From Trinickia dinghuensis (lineage in GTDB: Bacteria; Pseudomonadota; Gammaproteobacteria; Burkholderiales; Burkholderiaceae): a stretch of DNA of 64,000 nt. Positions 46,688 to 55,034 of this stretch are shown here, one piece after another. Each line of letters begins with the position of its first letter. The stretch's first letter is position 1. Position numbers and translations under genes: made by a program. Below the pieces are notes generated by a model. The model worked only from the letters and a program-made list of their open reading frames with translations. It did not search any database and was not told the origin of the DNA. The stretch is from NCBI RefSeq assembly GCF_003367175.1, contig NZ_QRGA01000018.1, positions 62,001-126,000 on the forward strand. The letters are read 5' to 3'.

Positions 46688-48452
46688 TGCCCTCTCCACG
46701 CTGACTCTGACTCTGGCGCGCCCAGAAATCGAAAAAGTTGAACCATTGGTACGGTGCCTTCCGGCAGTAGTATTCGAGGCGCGCCGCGTAGCGGCGGGCA
46801 TGATCCGCAAGGTGCACGGCCCGCTCGCGCCGAGGCAGCGCGATGCGCTCGGCGAACGGCTCGAAGTAGACCCGGTGAACGCCGCGCTCTTTCAAGCAAA
46901 AGAACAAGTAGACAGGACAGCCGAGCGCGTGCGCGAGCACGTACGGCCCTTGGGCGAACGGTGCGGCGCGGCCGAGAAACGGCACGTCGACGACGCGCCC
47001 GGCTTCGTGCGCCGGCACGCGATCGCCGACGATCACGAGCATCTCGCCCGCGTCGATGCGCTGCTGCATCAACACCGCCGTCTCGGGGCCGAAATCGGTG
47101 ACCTCGACCATACGGCTTGCGAAATCTCGATGAGCGCCTGAAAGCACACTGGTGAAGCGCCGCGCGTGCTCGGTATAGACGACGGCCGTCACCTTGGCGC
47201 GCGAGCCGCGCACCGCCAGCGCCCGCGTCATTTCCAGATTGCCCAGGTGCGCGCCGATGACGAGCGCCCCCTTCCCACTCGCGACGAGCGCTTCGAAGGC
47301 GGACGGATCGTCGAAGGCGATCCGCGCACGGTCGATCCGTCCCGTCCAGGCGGCAAGCTTGTCGAGGCCTGCGTCGGCGAAAGCGAACATCTGCCGGTAG
47401 GCCGAGCGCCAGCCGGGCGTCGGCGTGGTTTGCGCGGGCGACGCCTCGCGCAAACGCTCGAAATAGCGCAGCGATTCGAGCCGTGCCGCGCGCCCGGTGA
47501 GCACGAAATAGGCAACGATCGGATGGAGCCAAAGGCGAGTCGCCCGCATGCCGAACAACCGGCAGCTGAGCGCGAGCAAGCGCATGCCGGTCCGGCTGCC
47601 GCGCTCGGCAATGCGCCACCAGCCGCGACGTTCGTTCGAATGCGAATCCCCTTCCCCTTTCGCGTCCCCTTTCGGTTTCGGTGTCGGGGCCGGTTTCGAT
47701 TCCCCCTTGCGCGGCAGCACTTTGCGCGCAAGGAGCAGCGGCAGACGCGCGAGCATGCCCACGACGAGGCGCGTGTGGCTCTTGCTGATGCGCACGTTAT
47801 CGCGCACCACGTCGAAATGAGAAAGCCCGCCCGGCGCGTACGTCACGCGCGTGGCGATCGTCACGAAGCGCAGGGCCCGCCACGACAAGCGCACGAGGAT
47901 TTCGATATCGAAGTCCATCCGCGTCGGCAGTGCGACAGAGTCGATCAGGGCACACGCCGCGTCGAGCGGATAGAGCCGAAAGCCGCACATCGAATCGGGA
48001 ATCGCGAACGACAGCGTTTCGATCCACACCCAGATGTGCGTCAGATAGCGGCCGTACAACCGCGCCTTCGGCACGCTGTCGTCGTAGACGGGCCGTCCGA
48101 GCACGAGCGCATCCGGTGCCGCGCGAGCCGCGTCGAGAAAGCGAGGCACGTCGGCCGCATCGTGCTGGCCATCCGCGTCGATCTGCAGCGCGTGCGTGAA
48201 ACCGGCCTCGTGCGCGGCCTTCAACCCGTCCATGACGGCGGCACCCTTGCCGCCGTTGACGGGACGCCTGAGCAGCGACACGCTCGGCGACCAGCGTTCG
48301 GCCAGCTCGGCGAGCACCGCTTTCGTGGCATCGTTGCTGCCGTCGTCGACGACGAAGATAGGCAACCCGTGCGGCATCAGGCGCTCGAGCGTCGTGCCGA
48401 TTTCGTCCTTGTGGTTGTAGATCGGGATGACGATCGCCGCTCGCACGGTCAT
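46674..48452 (-). CDS. apeJ: Glycosyltransferase-2 / LpxL-like acyltransferase fusion
   Basis: Bifunctional protein of 592 residues. Residues 1-240 are a GT2 domain: AIVIPIYNHKDEIG, FVVDDGSNDAT, QIDADGQHDAADVP. A charged linker at about 250-280 (KPAPTPKPKGDAKGEG) leads to a lauroyl-acyltransferase-like domain with GAHLGNLEM (the H-x4-E/D catalytic pair), GDRVPAHE and FVPFL-type motifs. It would build or acylate the glycolipid anchor carrying the polyene, at the membrane. The same fusion is known for APE clusters. Start overlaps the ligase stop (ATGA). Confidence 0.86.
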   Translation of the reverse strand: MTVRAAIVIPIYNHKDEIGTTLERLMPHGLPIFVVDDGSNDATKAVLAELAERWSPSVSLLRRPVNGGKGAAVMDGLKAAHEAGFTHALQIDADGQHDAADVPRFLDAARAAPDALVLGRPVYDDSVPKARLYGRYLTHIWVWIETLSFAIPDSMCGFRLYPLDAACALIDSVALPTRMDFDIEILVRLSWRALRFVTIATRVTYAPGGLSHFDVVRDNVRISKSHTRLVVGMLARLPLLLARKVLPRKGESKPAPTPKPKGDAKGEGDSHSNERRGWWRIAERGSRTGMRLLALSCRLFGMRATRLWLHPIVAYFVLTGRAARLESLRYFERLREASPAQTTPTPGWRSAYRQMFAFADAGLDKLAAWTGRIDRARIAFDDPSAFEALVASGKGALVIGAHLGNLEMTRALAVRGSRAKVTAVVYTEHARRFTSVLSGAHRDFASRMVEVTDFGPETAVLMQQRIDAGEMLVIVGDRVPAHEAGRVVDVPFLGRAAPFAQGPYVLAHALGCPVYLFFCLKERGVHRVYFEPFAERIALPRRERAVHLADHARRYAARLEYYCRKAPYQWFNFFDFWARQSQSQRGEGNGRR

Positions 48453-50143
48453 GCCGCCCCCCGATAGGCAACGATGCCCGACGCGCTGTCGCGCTCGCCG
48501 AACCGGAACGCGAACCGCATTTTGCGGCGCACCGCATCGTGCGCCAGCGTCAAGTGCAGGATGGCGCCCGGCGGAACGGGCGCCATGAACTTGAGCCGCT
48601 CCACCGCGAGCATCGAGCGCACCTCGGGCCAATGTTCGGCGCCGAGCTGCACGGCCCAATCGATCTGAACGACCCCGGGCAAAATCGGCAAGCCCGGAAA
48701 ATGCCCGTCGAAGTGCACGAGCGACGGCGGGACCCGCAGTTCGTAGTGCTGCGCGTCTTCGTGCGCGAACTGCGCGAGCACCTCCATCCCTTGCGGGTGA
48801 ACATCGAACGCCGCGGCGATGGCCGCGGACGGCAATTTGCCGCGCGCGTCGAACGGCAGCGCGGCGCAAAACCGCCAGCGGCGCGGCAGCACGACGGCTT
48901 CGACATAGTCGGCCAAGTGCCTGCGCAGCCGCTTCGCCAGCGCGACCCGCCCCTCGCCGAGCAACGCCGCGCTGCCTTCGCGCGTGAGCGCGATCAGCAC
49001 GCCGAGGCGCTCTCGCACCGCGCCGGGCAGCACGACGGCGGCAGCCTGCGCCACGTACGGGTGGCGCGCGAGGTGCGCTTCGATCTCGGGCAGCGATACG
49101 CGCTTGCCGTCGAGCTTCACGATGCGATCGAGACGGCCCTTGAGCCGGAACCGGCCGTCCTCGTCGAACGCGACCGCATCGTCGGTCCGATACCAATCGT
49201 CGTGTCCGAGGTGAGGCGAACGCACGACGAGCGCGCCATCCTCGTCGCATTTGAGTTCGACGCCGGGCACGCCTTGCCACGCGTCCGACACGTCGCGCCG
49301 GCGCCAAGCGATGCCGCCCGTTTCGGTGCTGCCGTAGATTTCCACGGGCGCGGCACCGAAGCGGCGCGCGTAAGTGTCGGCCGTCTGCTCCGAGAGCGGC
49401 CCGCCCGACGAAAAATAAACGGAAGGTGCGGGCGCGAGCGTATCGAAGCCCGGCAGCTCGGTCCAACGATCCAATTGCGACGGACTCGATACGACAGCCG
49501 CGCGGCCGACCCGTTCGAGCCTGGCTTGCAGCTGCAGTGGATCCATGCAGCTCGCGCGATCGAATGGACGCCCCGCCGCCAGCGGCCAGAAGATGCGAAA
49601 CAGCAAACCGTAAATGTGCCGATGCGGCACGCTGGCGAGCATCGGCGTCTGCCCGAGCAGCGCACCCCACTGCGTCTCGAGCGTGCGCACCTCGGCGTCG
49701 AACTGCGCGAGCGTCTTGCGTACGGCCTTAGGCACACCGCTGCTGCCGGACGTATAAAGCGTGAGCGGTGCGTCCGCGTCGATGCGGCCGCCAGGCATGA
49801 CGGGCATCTCGCACGCGTCGACCAACGGCAACTCGGCGGCGGTCAGCAAAACGTCGTAGCACGGGCCGAGCATCGCCAAATACGCGGGCGCCGACATCGA
49901 CGGAACGATCGGCTCCTTGCCGCAAGCGAGGACGGCAAACAGCGCGCAGGCGAACTCGAACGGATCGTCGAGACAAACGGCGACGCGCAGTCCCGGTTTG
50001 CCCCCGAGCCAGCTCGCATAGGTCGACACGCGAACCTTGAAGGCATCGAAGCCGAGGACGGTATCCTCATCGAGGCAAACCGGCGTCGCATCCTCGCGCG
50101 ATGCCCACGGCAGTTCGCGCAGCGCAACGAACGAGGCATTCAA
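48449..50143 (-). CDS. apeH: AMP-ligase fused to hot-dog dehydratase (ApeH-ApeI)
   Basis: About 564 residues. The first 440 are an acyl-AMP ligase: TLYTSGSSGVPKAV (phosphate loop), YGSTETGGIAWR, YRTDDAVAFDEDGRF and the C-terminal lysine in DARGKLPSAAI. It should activate the aryl starter acid and load it on an ACP. The last 100 residues carry HFDGHFPGLPILPGVVQ, the FabA/FabZ-type dehydratase motif, so ApeI is fused to it; I know them as separate genes in Xenorhabdus and E. coli. No ATG opens the frame. TTG at 50143 overlaps the apeG stop and has GGGAG upstream; TTG at 50179 is the alternative. Confidence 0.87.
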   Translation of the reverse strand: MNASFVALRELPWASREDATPVCLDEDTVLGFDAFKVRVSTYASWLGGKPGLRVAVCLDDPFEFACALFAVLACGKEPIVPSMSAPAYLAMLGPCYDVLLTAAELPLVDACEMPVMPGGRIDADAPLTLYTSGSSGVPKAVRKTLAQFDAEVRTLETQWGALLGQTPMLASVPHRHIYGLLFRIFWPLAAGRPFDRASCMDPLQLQARLERVGRAAVVSSPSQLDRWTELPGFDTLAPAPSVYFSSGGPLSEQTADTYARRFGAAPVEIYGSTETGGIAWRRRDVSDAWQGVPGVELKCDEDGALVVRSPHLGHDDWYRTDDAVAFDEDGRFRLKGRLDRIVKLDGKRVSLPEIEAHLARHPYVAQAAAVVLPGAVRERLGVLIALTREGSAALLGEGRVALAKRLRRHLADYVEAVVLPRRWRFCAALPFDARGKLPSAAIAAAFDVHPQGMEVLAQFAHEDAQHYELRVPPSLVHFDGHFPGLPILPGVVQIDWAVQLGAEHWPEVRSMLAVERLKFMAPVPPGAILHLTLAHDAVRRKMRFAFRFGERDSASGIVAYRGAA

Positions 50144-50772
50144 CGCGTTTTCTCCCGCAAAACGAACGCATGACGCCAAGCGATTTCCGCCGCGATCAAC
50201 ACGCCGATCAATAGATAAGTGACCGCACCGTTATAAAGTGCCCAGAAGGCGCGCGATCCCCAGATCATGCTCGCCGTGGACGCGCACACGTTCAGCGAAA
50301 AGAACGCGCACCACGCCTGCGTGACGCGGCGCGTATAGCGCACCGTGCGCTCATCCAGATTAGGACGGCGCATGCGCGCGAATCGCTCGATCATCGACGG
50401 GCCGCCGTTGCATAGCGTCGCGCCGAACGCGACGAGCATCGCGATGTTGACGACGATCGGGTAGGCACGCAGCAAGGCCTCGCTGTCCGTCACGGCGATC
50501 GCCGCCGACAGGCCGCTCATGGCCAGCGCGGCAGCCCACTCCAGCCGGGTCAATTTGGCCAGCAGCGCGGCCATGCTGCCGGCGCCGACCCAGCGTTGCA
50601 GCCAAAGCAGCACGAGCAGCGCGAGCCCGATGAAGCGCGGCGAACCGAAGCGCCAAAACGCGAGTATCACTACCGGATACGCGATCTTGAGCGCGACGTT
50701 CGCGCAAGCACGCGCGCGCCGGCATGACGCCGCGCGCGCCTCCGGCGCCGCACGTGTCGAGGCTGCCTGCAT
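50140..50772 (-). CDS. apeG: COG4648-type inner-membrane protein
   Basis: Membrane protein of 210 residues with about five hydrophobic helices (for example FIGLALLVLLWLQRW, WAALYNGAVTYLLIGVLIAAE). The conserved block FARMRRPNLDERTVRYTRRVTQAWCAFFSLN is characteristic of the COG4648 proteins found between ACP and ligase genes in APE clusters. Biochemical role unknown. ATG at 50772, 4 bases after the ACP stop. Confidence 0.85.
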   Translation of the reverse strand: MQAASTRAAPEARAASCRRARACANVALKIAYPVVILAFWRFGSPRFIGLALLVLLWLQRWVGAGSMAALLAKLTRLEWAAALAMSGLSAAIAVTDSEALLRAYPIVVNIAMLVAFGATLCNGGPSMIERFARMRRPNLDERTVRYTRRVTQAWCAFFSLNVCASTASMIWGSRAFWALYNGAVTYLLIGVLIAAEIAWRHAFVLREKTR

Positions 50773-50776
50773 CGAA

Positions 50777-51022
50777 TCAGGCCGCCAGCAGCGATTCGAC
50801 GGCGGCGATGACGTCGCCGACCGTGCGCACCGTTTTGAACTCTTCGGGCTTGATGCGGCGCCCCGTCATCTCCTGGAGCTTGATGGCCAGATCGACGGCG
50901 TCGATGCTGTCGAGATCGAGTTCTTCGAACAGGTGCGCTTCAGGCGTGACACGCTCCGGCGCGATAGCGAAGTTCTCGCTGAAGATGGCGCGGATGCGCT
51001 CGAGGATTTCGGTATCGGTCAC
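50777..51022 (-). CDS. apeF: Acyl carrier protein 2
   Basis: 81-residue ACP. The phosphopantetheine serine is residue 39 in LDLDSIDAVDLAIKLQE. It uses a GTG start at 51022 with a GGGGAG ribosome site about 8 bases upstream, which settles the start. The spacer to the other ACP is 3 bases. Confidence 0.93.
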   Translation of the reverse strand: MTDTEILERIRAIFSENFAIAPERVTPEAHLFEELDLDSIDAVDLAIKLQEMTGRRIKPEEFKTVRTVGDVIAAVESLLAA

Positions 51023-51025
51023 GGT

Positions 51026-51325
51026 TCACTCCCCTTCCGTTGCAGTATCGCGATCGGCATGCGCCGATGTCCGTTGGCTGTGCACGAACGCGGCAAGCGT
51101 GCTGATCGAGCGAAAGTGCTCGCGCGTGCGCTCGTCGTTGGCGGCAATCGTCAATGCATAGTGCTTGTGCAACATGATGCCGACCTCGAGCGCGTCGATC
51201 GAATCGAGGCCGACGCCGTCCGTATCGAAGAGCGGTGCATCGTCGTCGATATCCTCGGGGCGCAAATCTTCGAGGTCGAGCGCCTCGATCAAAAACCGCT
51301 TAATTTCGAGTTTTAAAGAATCCAT
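51026..51325 (-). CDS. apeE: Acyl carrier protein 1
   Basis: 99-residue ACP with the carrier serine at 42 (GVGLDSIDALEVG). An acidic/Arg tail of about 20 residues follows the fold. The start (ATG at 51325) lies 26 bases inside the acyltransferase gene, so it is translated by coupling. Having two ACPs is standard for aryl polyene clusters. Confidence 0.92.
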   Translation of the reverse strand: MDSLKLEIKRFLIEALDLEDLRPEDIDDDAPLFDTDGVGLDSIDALEVGIMLHKHYALTIAANDERTREHFRSISTLAAFVHSQRTSAHADRDTATEGE

Positions 51326-52106
51326 ACGCAAACAAATGCTCAGTAATGTGTGCTTGAACGGCTTGTGCGACGGCGCGCGCAGCAGCGGCTTGCGGCGTAT
51401 CGACAGCAATGAATCGGTCGAGCGCGAGCGGCGCGAGCGCGGCGATGCGCATGCGGAACGGCCGTGACGGTACGTGATACCAGCGCATGCGCTTCGTGAA
51501 GGCGGGCGGATCGCAATCGATCAGGACCGGCCGGATCGGAATGCCCGCACGCAGCGCCATATGCGCGAACCCGCGCGAAAACGGATGGAGACGATCGCCG
51601 CCGGGACTGCGCGTCCCTTCCGGAAAGACGATCATCGTGTAGCCGGCGGCGAGCTGACGCGCGCCGGACTCGATCAGCTCGGACGGATCGGCGTTGCTGA
51701 CGTATTGCGCGGCGCGCACGATGCCCCAGAAGCACGGATTGCCCCAGTGCGCGTTCTTGACGACGCAGCAGGCGCGCGGGACGAGTGCGAGCAGCACCAT
51801 CACGTCGAGGTAGGTGGGATGGTTCGCGACGATAATCGCCGGCCCGCGCGCATACAGCGCCGCGGCCCCGCTCACGTCGAGCCGCATCACGCCGATCGCC
51901 TGAAGTGCCGCGACGAGCGCGCGGAAGAACAAGTGAATGACCGTCGCGACGACGCGCTGGCTCGACGCGCGATGCGGCCAGAGCCATGCGAACGGAAACA
52001 CGAGCACGGAAAACAGCAGCCCGCAAATACCAAAGACGGCAAACGCCGCGCCGGTGGCAACGAGACGCCATGTTCTGCCGATCCGCGCCATCGCCCGCTC
52101 GCTCAT
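51300..52106 (-). CDS. apeD: 1-acylglycerol-3-phosphate acyltransferase (PlsC-like)
   Basis: Membrane acyltransferase of 268 residues: an N-terminal hydrophobic pair, motif NHPTYLDVMVLL (HX4D), VIFPEGTRSPGGDRL-like motif III, and IPIRPVLIDC. It probably transfers an acyl chain to the lipid to which the polyene is attached. The start overlaps the first gene of the operon (ATGA). Confidence 0.87.
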   Translation of the reverse strand: MSERAMARIGRTWRLVATGAAFAVFGICGLLFSVLVFPFAWLWPHRASSQRVVATVIHLFFRALVAALQAIGVMRLDVSGAAALYARGPAIIVANHPTYLDVMVLLALVPRACCVVKNAHWGNPCFWGIVRAAQYVSNADPSELIESGARQLAAGYTMIVFPEGTRSPGGDRLHPFSRGFAHMALRAGIPIRPVLIDCDPPAFTKRMRWYHVPSRPFRMRIAALAPLALDRFIAVDTPQAAAARAVAQAVQAHITEHLFAYGFFKTRN

Positions 52107-52813
52107 ACGGCACCGCCCGCCTGCAACGACCACTGCCAGCGGCGGCCGAGTCCTTGCCAAAGCACGGCGGCGCGCGAGGTCAATCCATGCATCAGCGCTT
52201 CACCCTGCGTCGGGAACGCCGACGGCAGCGCGCCCTCCACTTCCTCGACTTCCTCCGATGCGCAGCCCGCCGCGCATTCGAGCCGGTCGATCGCGCCATG
52301 CTCGAGCAAGATGGCCAGCGCACCGGCGGGCATGTCGTGATCGACGGCACCGTAGCGCGCGTCCACCGGTTCGTCGGCGTAAATCACGAGGACGGGGGTT
52401 TGCGGATCGGCGCTATATAGCGCATGCGCTTCGAGCAATGCATAGCCGAGCGTTTCCGCGCCGGCCGAAACCGCCGTGGCGGGCGATCGATCGCGCCGGG
52501 CAATGCTGTAGACGCCCGTCATCGCATTGAGAACGGACAGACTGAAAGCCGTGGGGGAAATGAGTTGCCCGGCGACGATGTCGTCGAGGATGCCGGTCGT
52601 ACGGCGCAATTCGCCGTGGCGCGAGGCGAATACGAGACGCACCGGGCCGAGGCCGGCCGCGCAATCGTTCGCCACCTTCAGCGCCATCTTGGACAACGAA
52701 CTCAACCGGCGCCGCACGAGCGGGTCGATGAAGCCGATATCGGGAGCGGCCGTTGCACCGGCCGGCCAACAGGACCACCGGGCAACTGGAAGGGTCCAGT
52801 GCAGGTCGAGCAT
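52103..52813 (-). CDS. apeC: Ketosynthase-like chain-length factor (first APE gene)
   Basis: 236 residues, about half of a normal ketosynthase, matching only the N-terminal KS half (SSLSKMALKVANDC, VFASRHGELRRTTGILDDI, SPTAFSLSVLNAMTGVYSI). No nucleophilic cysteine is visible: the expected position reads SAGAETLGYALLEA. In the described system ApeC acts as the chain-length-factor partner of ApeO. ATG at 52813; an in-frame TTG at 52858 would add 15 residues. It is the first gene of the operon, so the promoter lies in the spacer to the riboswitch. Confidence 0.85.
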   Translation of the reverse strand: MLDLHWTLPVARWSCWPAGATAAPDIGFIDPLVRRRLSSLSKMALKVANDCAAGLGPVRLVFASRHGELRRTTGILDDIVAGQLISPTAFSLSVLNAMTGVYSIARRDRSPATAVSAGAETLGYALLEAHALYSADPQTPVLVIYADEPVDARYGAVDHDMPAGALAILLEHGAIDRLECAAGCASEEVEEVEGALPSAFPTQGEALMHGLTSRAAVLWQGLGRRWQWSLQAGGAV

Positions 52814-53182
52814 TTCGTTGTTCGTTGTCGAATCAAAACCACCGGTTGCCCGGTGCAAAGATGCGAACGACGAAAGCCCTTACGGCACCCCCGCGTACCA
52901 CACCCCGGTTTGGTCAATGTTCTTTTTTGTCGTTATCCGGGCATAACAAGAACGGCTCCGCGCAATACGCGAAACCTTTCAGTTATTTTTCAATTCTATT
53001 TCAGACGCCTCGGAATCCTTCGGGCGGAATATTACTGAAAATTGGCCATTAAAAACAGTAGTTAACGTCGACGTAGCATTCGCGCGACGCTCGGATACCG
53101 TATTCATCGAACGCTCCGGCTTTGCCGTGTATGCCGCGGAGCGCATCGTCGATTTTGGGGCGTTCCTCGCACCGAAATCGCA
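52814..53182. other. Spacer with the APE operon promoter region
   Basis: No gene supported. On the minus strand TTGACC at 52917-52912 is a candidate -35, but no good -10 follows at the right distance, so I do not annotate a promoter. The interval is clearly richer in A and T (about 52925-53060) than its surroundings. Confidence 0.45.
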
Positions 53183-53210
53183 TTGCAAAAGGGTCGAGCT
53201 ATGCTAGAAT
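53183..53210 (+). promoter_or_regulatory. Sigma-70 promoter of the manganese riboswitch transcript
   Basis: TTGCAA (53183-53188) and TAGAAT (53205-53210) are 16 bases apart. The expected transcription start coincides with the 5' edge of the riboswitch. Confidence 0.7.
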
Positions 53211-53218
53211 CCGGCCCT

Positions 53219-53386
53219 CATTGGGGAGTAGCCGCCCCGCTGTATCCGCTGCACAGGACGAAAGACGATCGCATGACCGATCGCTCTTCCGGATCCGCGG
53301 CGCGCATGCATCGCGGGGGCGTCCGTCAACATACTTGGCTCGCACGCGAGCTATGGCGGACGCAGCCTTTGGCCTGGCGAGACCGA
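53219..53386 (+). ncRNA. yybP-ykoY manganese riboswitch
   Basis: The 5' end has TTGGGGAGTAGCCG, the middle GTCAACATACTTGGC and the 3' end TGGCGAGACC, the three conserved blocks of the yybP-ykoY (Mn2+-sensing) class. It stands 84 bases ahead of a UPF0016 gene, a typical target in proteobacteria. High manganese should raise expression of the exporter. Confidence 0.92.
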
Positions 53387-53470
53387 TGATCCCCGTGCAC
53401 GCCGCTTTCAGGGCCCGGCAGCGCGGAGGATCGTCGCTCGCTCACATCTTGGCCCGAGGAAGATCATCAC

Positions 53471-54043
53471 ATGGAACAAGCCTTTCTGATTTCGACCGGG
53501 GCCGTCGCGCTCGCCGAAATCGGCGACAAGACTCAGTTGCTGTCGCTCGTCCTGGCCGCGCGTTATCGCAAGCCGGTGCCGATCATGCTCGGCGTACTCG
53601 TAGCCACGCTCGCGAATCATGCGTGCGCGGGTGCGATCGGCGCTTGGCTCGGCGCATTGATCACCCCCGGCATCATGCGCTGGGCGCTCGGGGTTTCGTT
53701 CGTCGTCATGGGATTGTGGATACTCGTGCCGGACAAGCTCGATCCGGACGAAGCGAACGTCAGCCGCAGCCATCTCGGCGTGTTCGGCACGACGATCGTG
53801 ACATTCTTCCTCGCGGAGATGGGCGACAAGACGCAAATCGCCACCGTCGCCCTCGCCGCGCGCTTTCATGACTTTTTCGGTGTCGTCGCGGGCACCACGC
53901 TCGGCATGATGCTCGCCAACGTGCCGGCCATCTTGCTTGGCGAGCGCTTCGCTCACAAGCTGCCGACGAAGGCCGTGCATGCGCTCGCCGCGGTGTTGTT
54001 CGTCGTGCTCGGCGCGCTGGCATTCATTCGCGGCGGCGTCTGA
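53471..54043 (+). CDS. UPF0016/GDT1 (TMEM165) family manganese exporter
   Basis: Inner-membrane protein of 190 residues made of two homologous halves, each with the E-x-G-D-K-T signature (residues 16-21 and 116-121: AEIGDKTQ, AEMGDKTQ) and three helices. Family members export Mn2+ or Ca2+; bacterial examples (MneA/MneP) detoxify manganese. Control by the upstream riboswitch supports manganese as substrate. ATG at 53471 with GAGGAAG upstream. Confidence 0.92.
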   Translation: MEQAFLISTGAVALAEIGDKTQLLSLVLAARYRKPVPIMLGVLVATLANHACAGAIGAWLGALITPGIMRWALGVSFVVMGLWILVPDKLDPDEANVSRSHLGVFGTTIVTFFLAEMGDKTQIATVALAARFHDFFGVVAGTTLGMMLANVPAILLGERFAHKLPTKAVHALAAVLFVVLGALAFIRGGV

Positions 54044-54133
54044 CGGCGGTCCGTCGGCTCTGCCCGCCGGCCGCAACTGCCCCGGCGAGCGCGGCCGGCT
54101 ATTCGGTGGCTACTGCAGCGGCGACAGCGGCGG

Positions 54134-54838
54134 CTACTGACTCGGCACCGCGCTAGCGCCCAACGCCGCGGCCGGCCCGCCGGTGCCAGGCGGTGCGGCC
54201 GGCACCTCGTTCGACGGTGCCGCGCCGCCCTTCTCGTAGCGGATCCGCACCGTGCGCACGGTACCGTTGCCGAGCGGGAAATCGGCCAGCGCGCTGCGCA
54301 CGAGATACGGCATCGCGCGCACGAGCGACGAGTTTTCGTCGGTATTGCGCGCCGTGACGTTATAGACCTCCTTGCCCGACGAACGCTCGGTGATGCGAAT
54401 CCCGAGCGTGTGCGTGAAGACGGGATAGCTCTGCGTCACGTAATCGGGCGGAAGCGGCCCGAACGCGCCCCACGGACCGATCGGCCGCCAGAAGGGGCCG
54501 GGCCACGGATTCCCGTAGAAAACGGGTTGCGTGACCGTGACGGTGTCGCCGCGAACCGAGTAGCTCAAGCCGACAAGGTAGTGCGCACTGCCGCTCGGGA
54601 CTTGCCGGAACGCGTAGGTATCCAGTTCGTTCGCGACGAGTTGCTCGTAAGTCGTCTGCTCGATGCTGTTTTGTTGCGGGCCGGTTCGAGCGAAGGCGTA
54701 GGTACGCGTCGCATCGCTGCCGCTCCAATTCGAGAAAGCCGTCACCTGCGTCGACACGTAAGTCGTGCAGCCCGACAGCAGCACCGTCGTTGCCGTGATC
54801 GCCGGCACGACGGCCCTCCAAACTCGCTCCCACTTCAT
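54134..54838 (-). CDS. DUF4136-type outer-membrane lipoprotein
   Basis: Lipoprotein of 234 residues: signal sequence ending in LLSGC (lipobox), then the DUF4136-like domain with TRTYAFARTG, YEQLVANELDTYAFRQV, YLVGLSYSVRG and a Pro/Trp/Gly-rich middle (GNPWPGPFWRPIGPWG). The C-terminal 25 residues are Pro/Ala/Gly-rich. No known function. ATG at 54838 was preferred to an upstream frame extension because the signal peptide begins there. It converges with the manganese exporter. Confidence 0.8.
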   Translation of the reverse strand: MKWERVWRAVVPAITATTVLLSGCTTYVSTQVTAFSNWSGSDATRTYAFARTGPQQNSIEQTTYEQLVANELDTYAFRQVPSGSAHYLVGLSYSVRGDTVTVTQPVFYGNPWPGPFWRPIGPWGAFGPLPPDYVTQSYPVFTHTLGIRITERSSGKEVYNVTARNTDENSSLVRAMPYLVRSALADFPLGNGTVRTVRIRYEKGGAAPSNEVPAAPPGTGGPAAALGASAVPSQ

Positions 54839-55034
54839 GTTGTCCTCGTCTTTCGTGAATGGCCCGCGCCGGTCCCGCGCGAGCAACGCGATGATACCGC
54901 CGACCGAGTCCCACTTCCAAAGGCGCGCCTCCTTTCGACAGACAGGCCCGTGCCTTTGTACAATGGACGACTAGACTCGCGGCGGGCCCTTACCGGGGCA
55001 CGCGAGCCAAAACCGGTTCTTTCATCCATCCGCC

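Noticed and set aside
52889..52917. TTGACC as the -35 of the APE operon promoter
   Set aside because: No recognisable -10 at 16-18 bases; left as part of the spacer note.
53122..53871. 249-codon frame overlapping the riboswitch and exporter gene
   Set aside because: It runs through conserved riboswitch elements and out of frame through the UPF0016 gene; low-complexity Arg/Ser composition.
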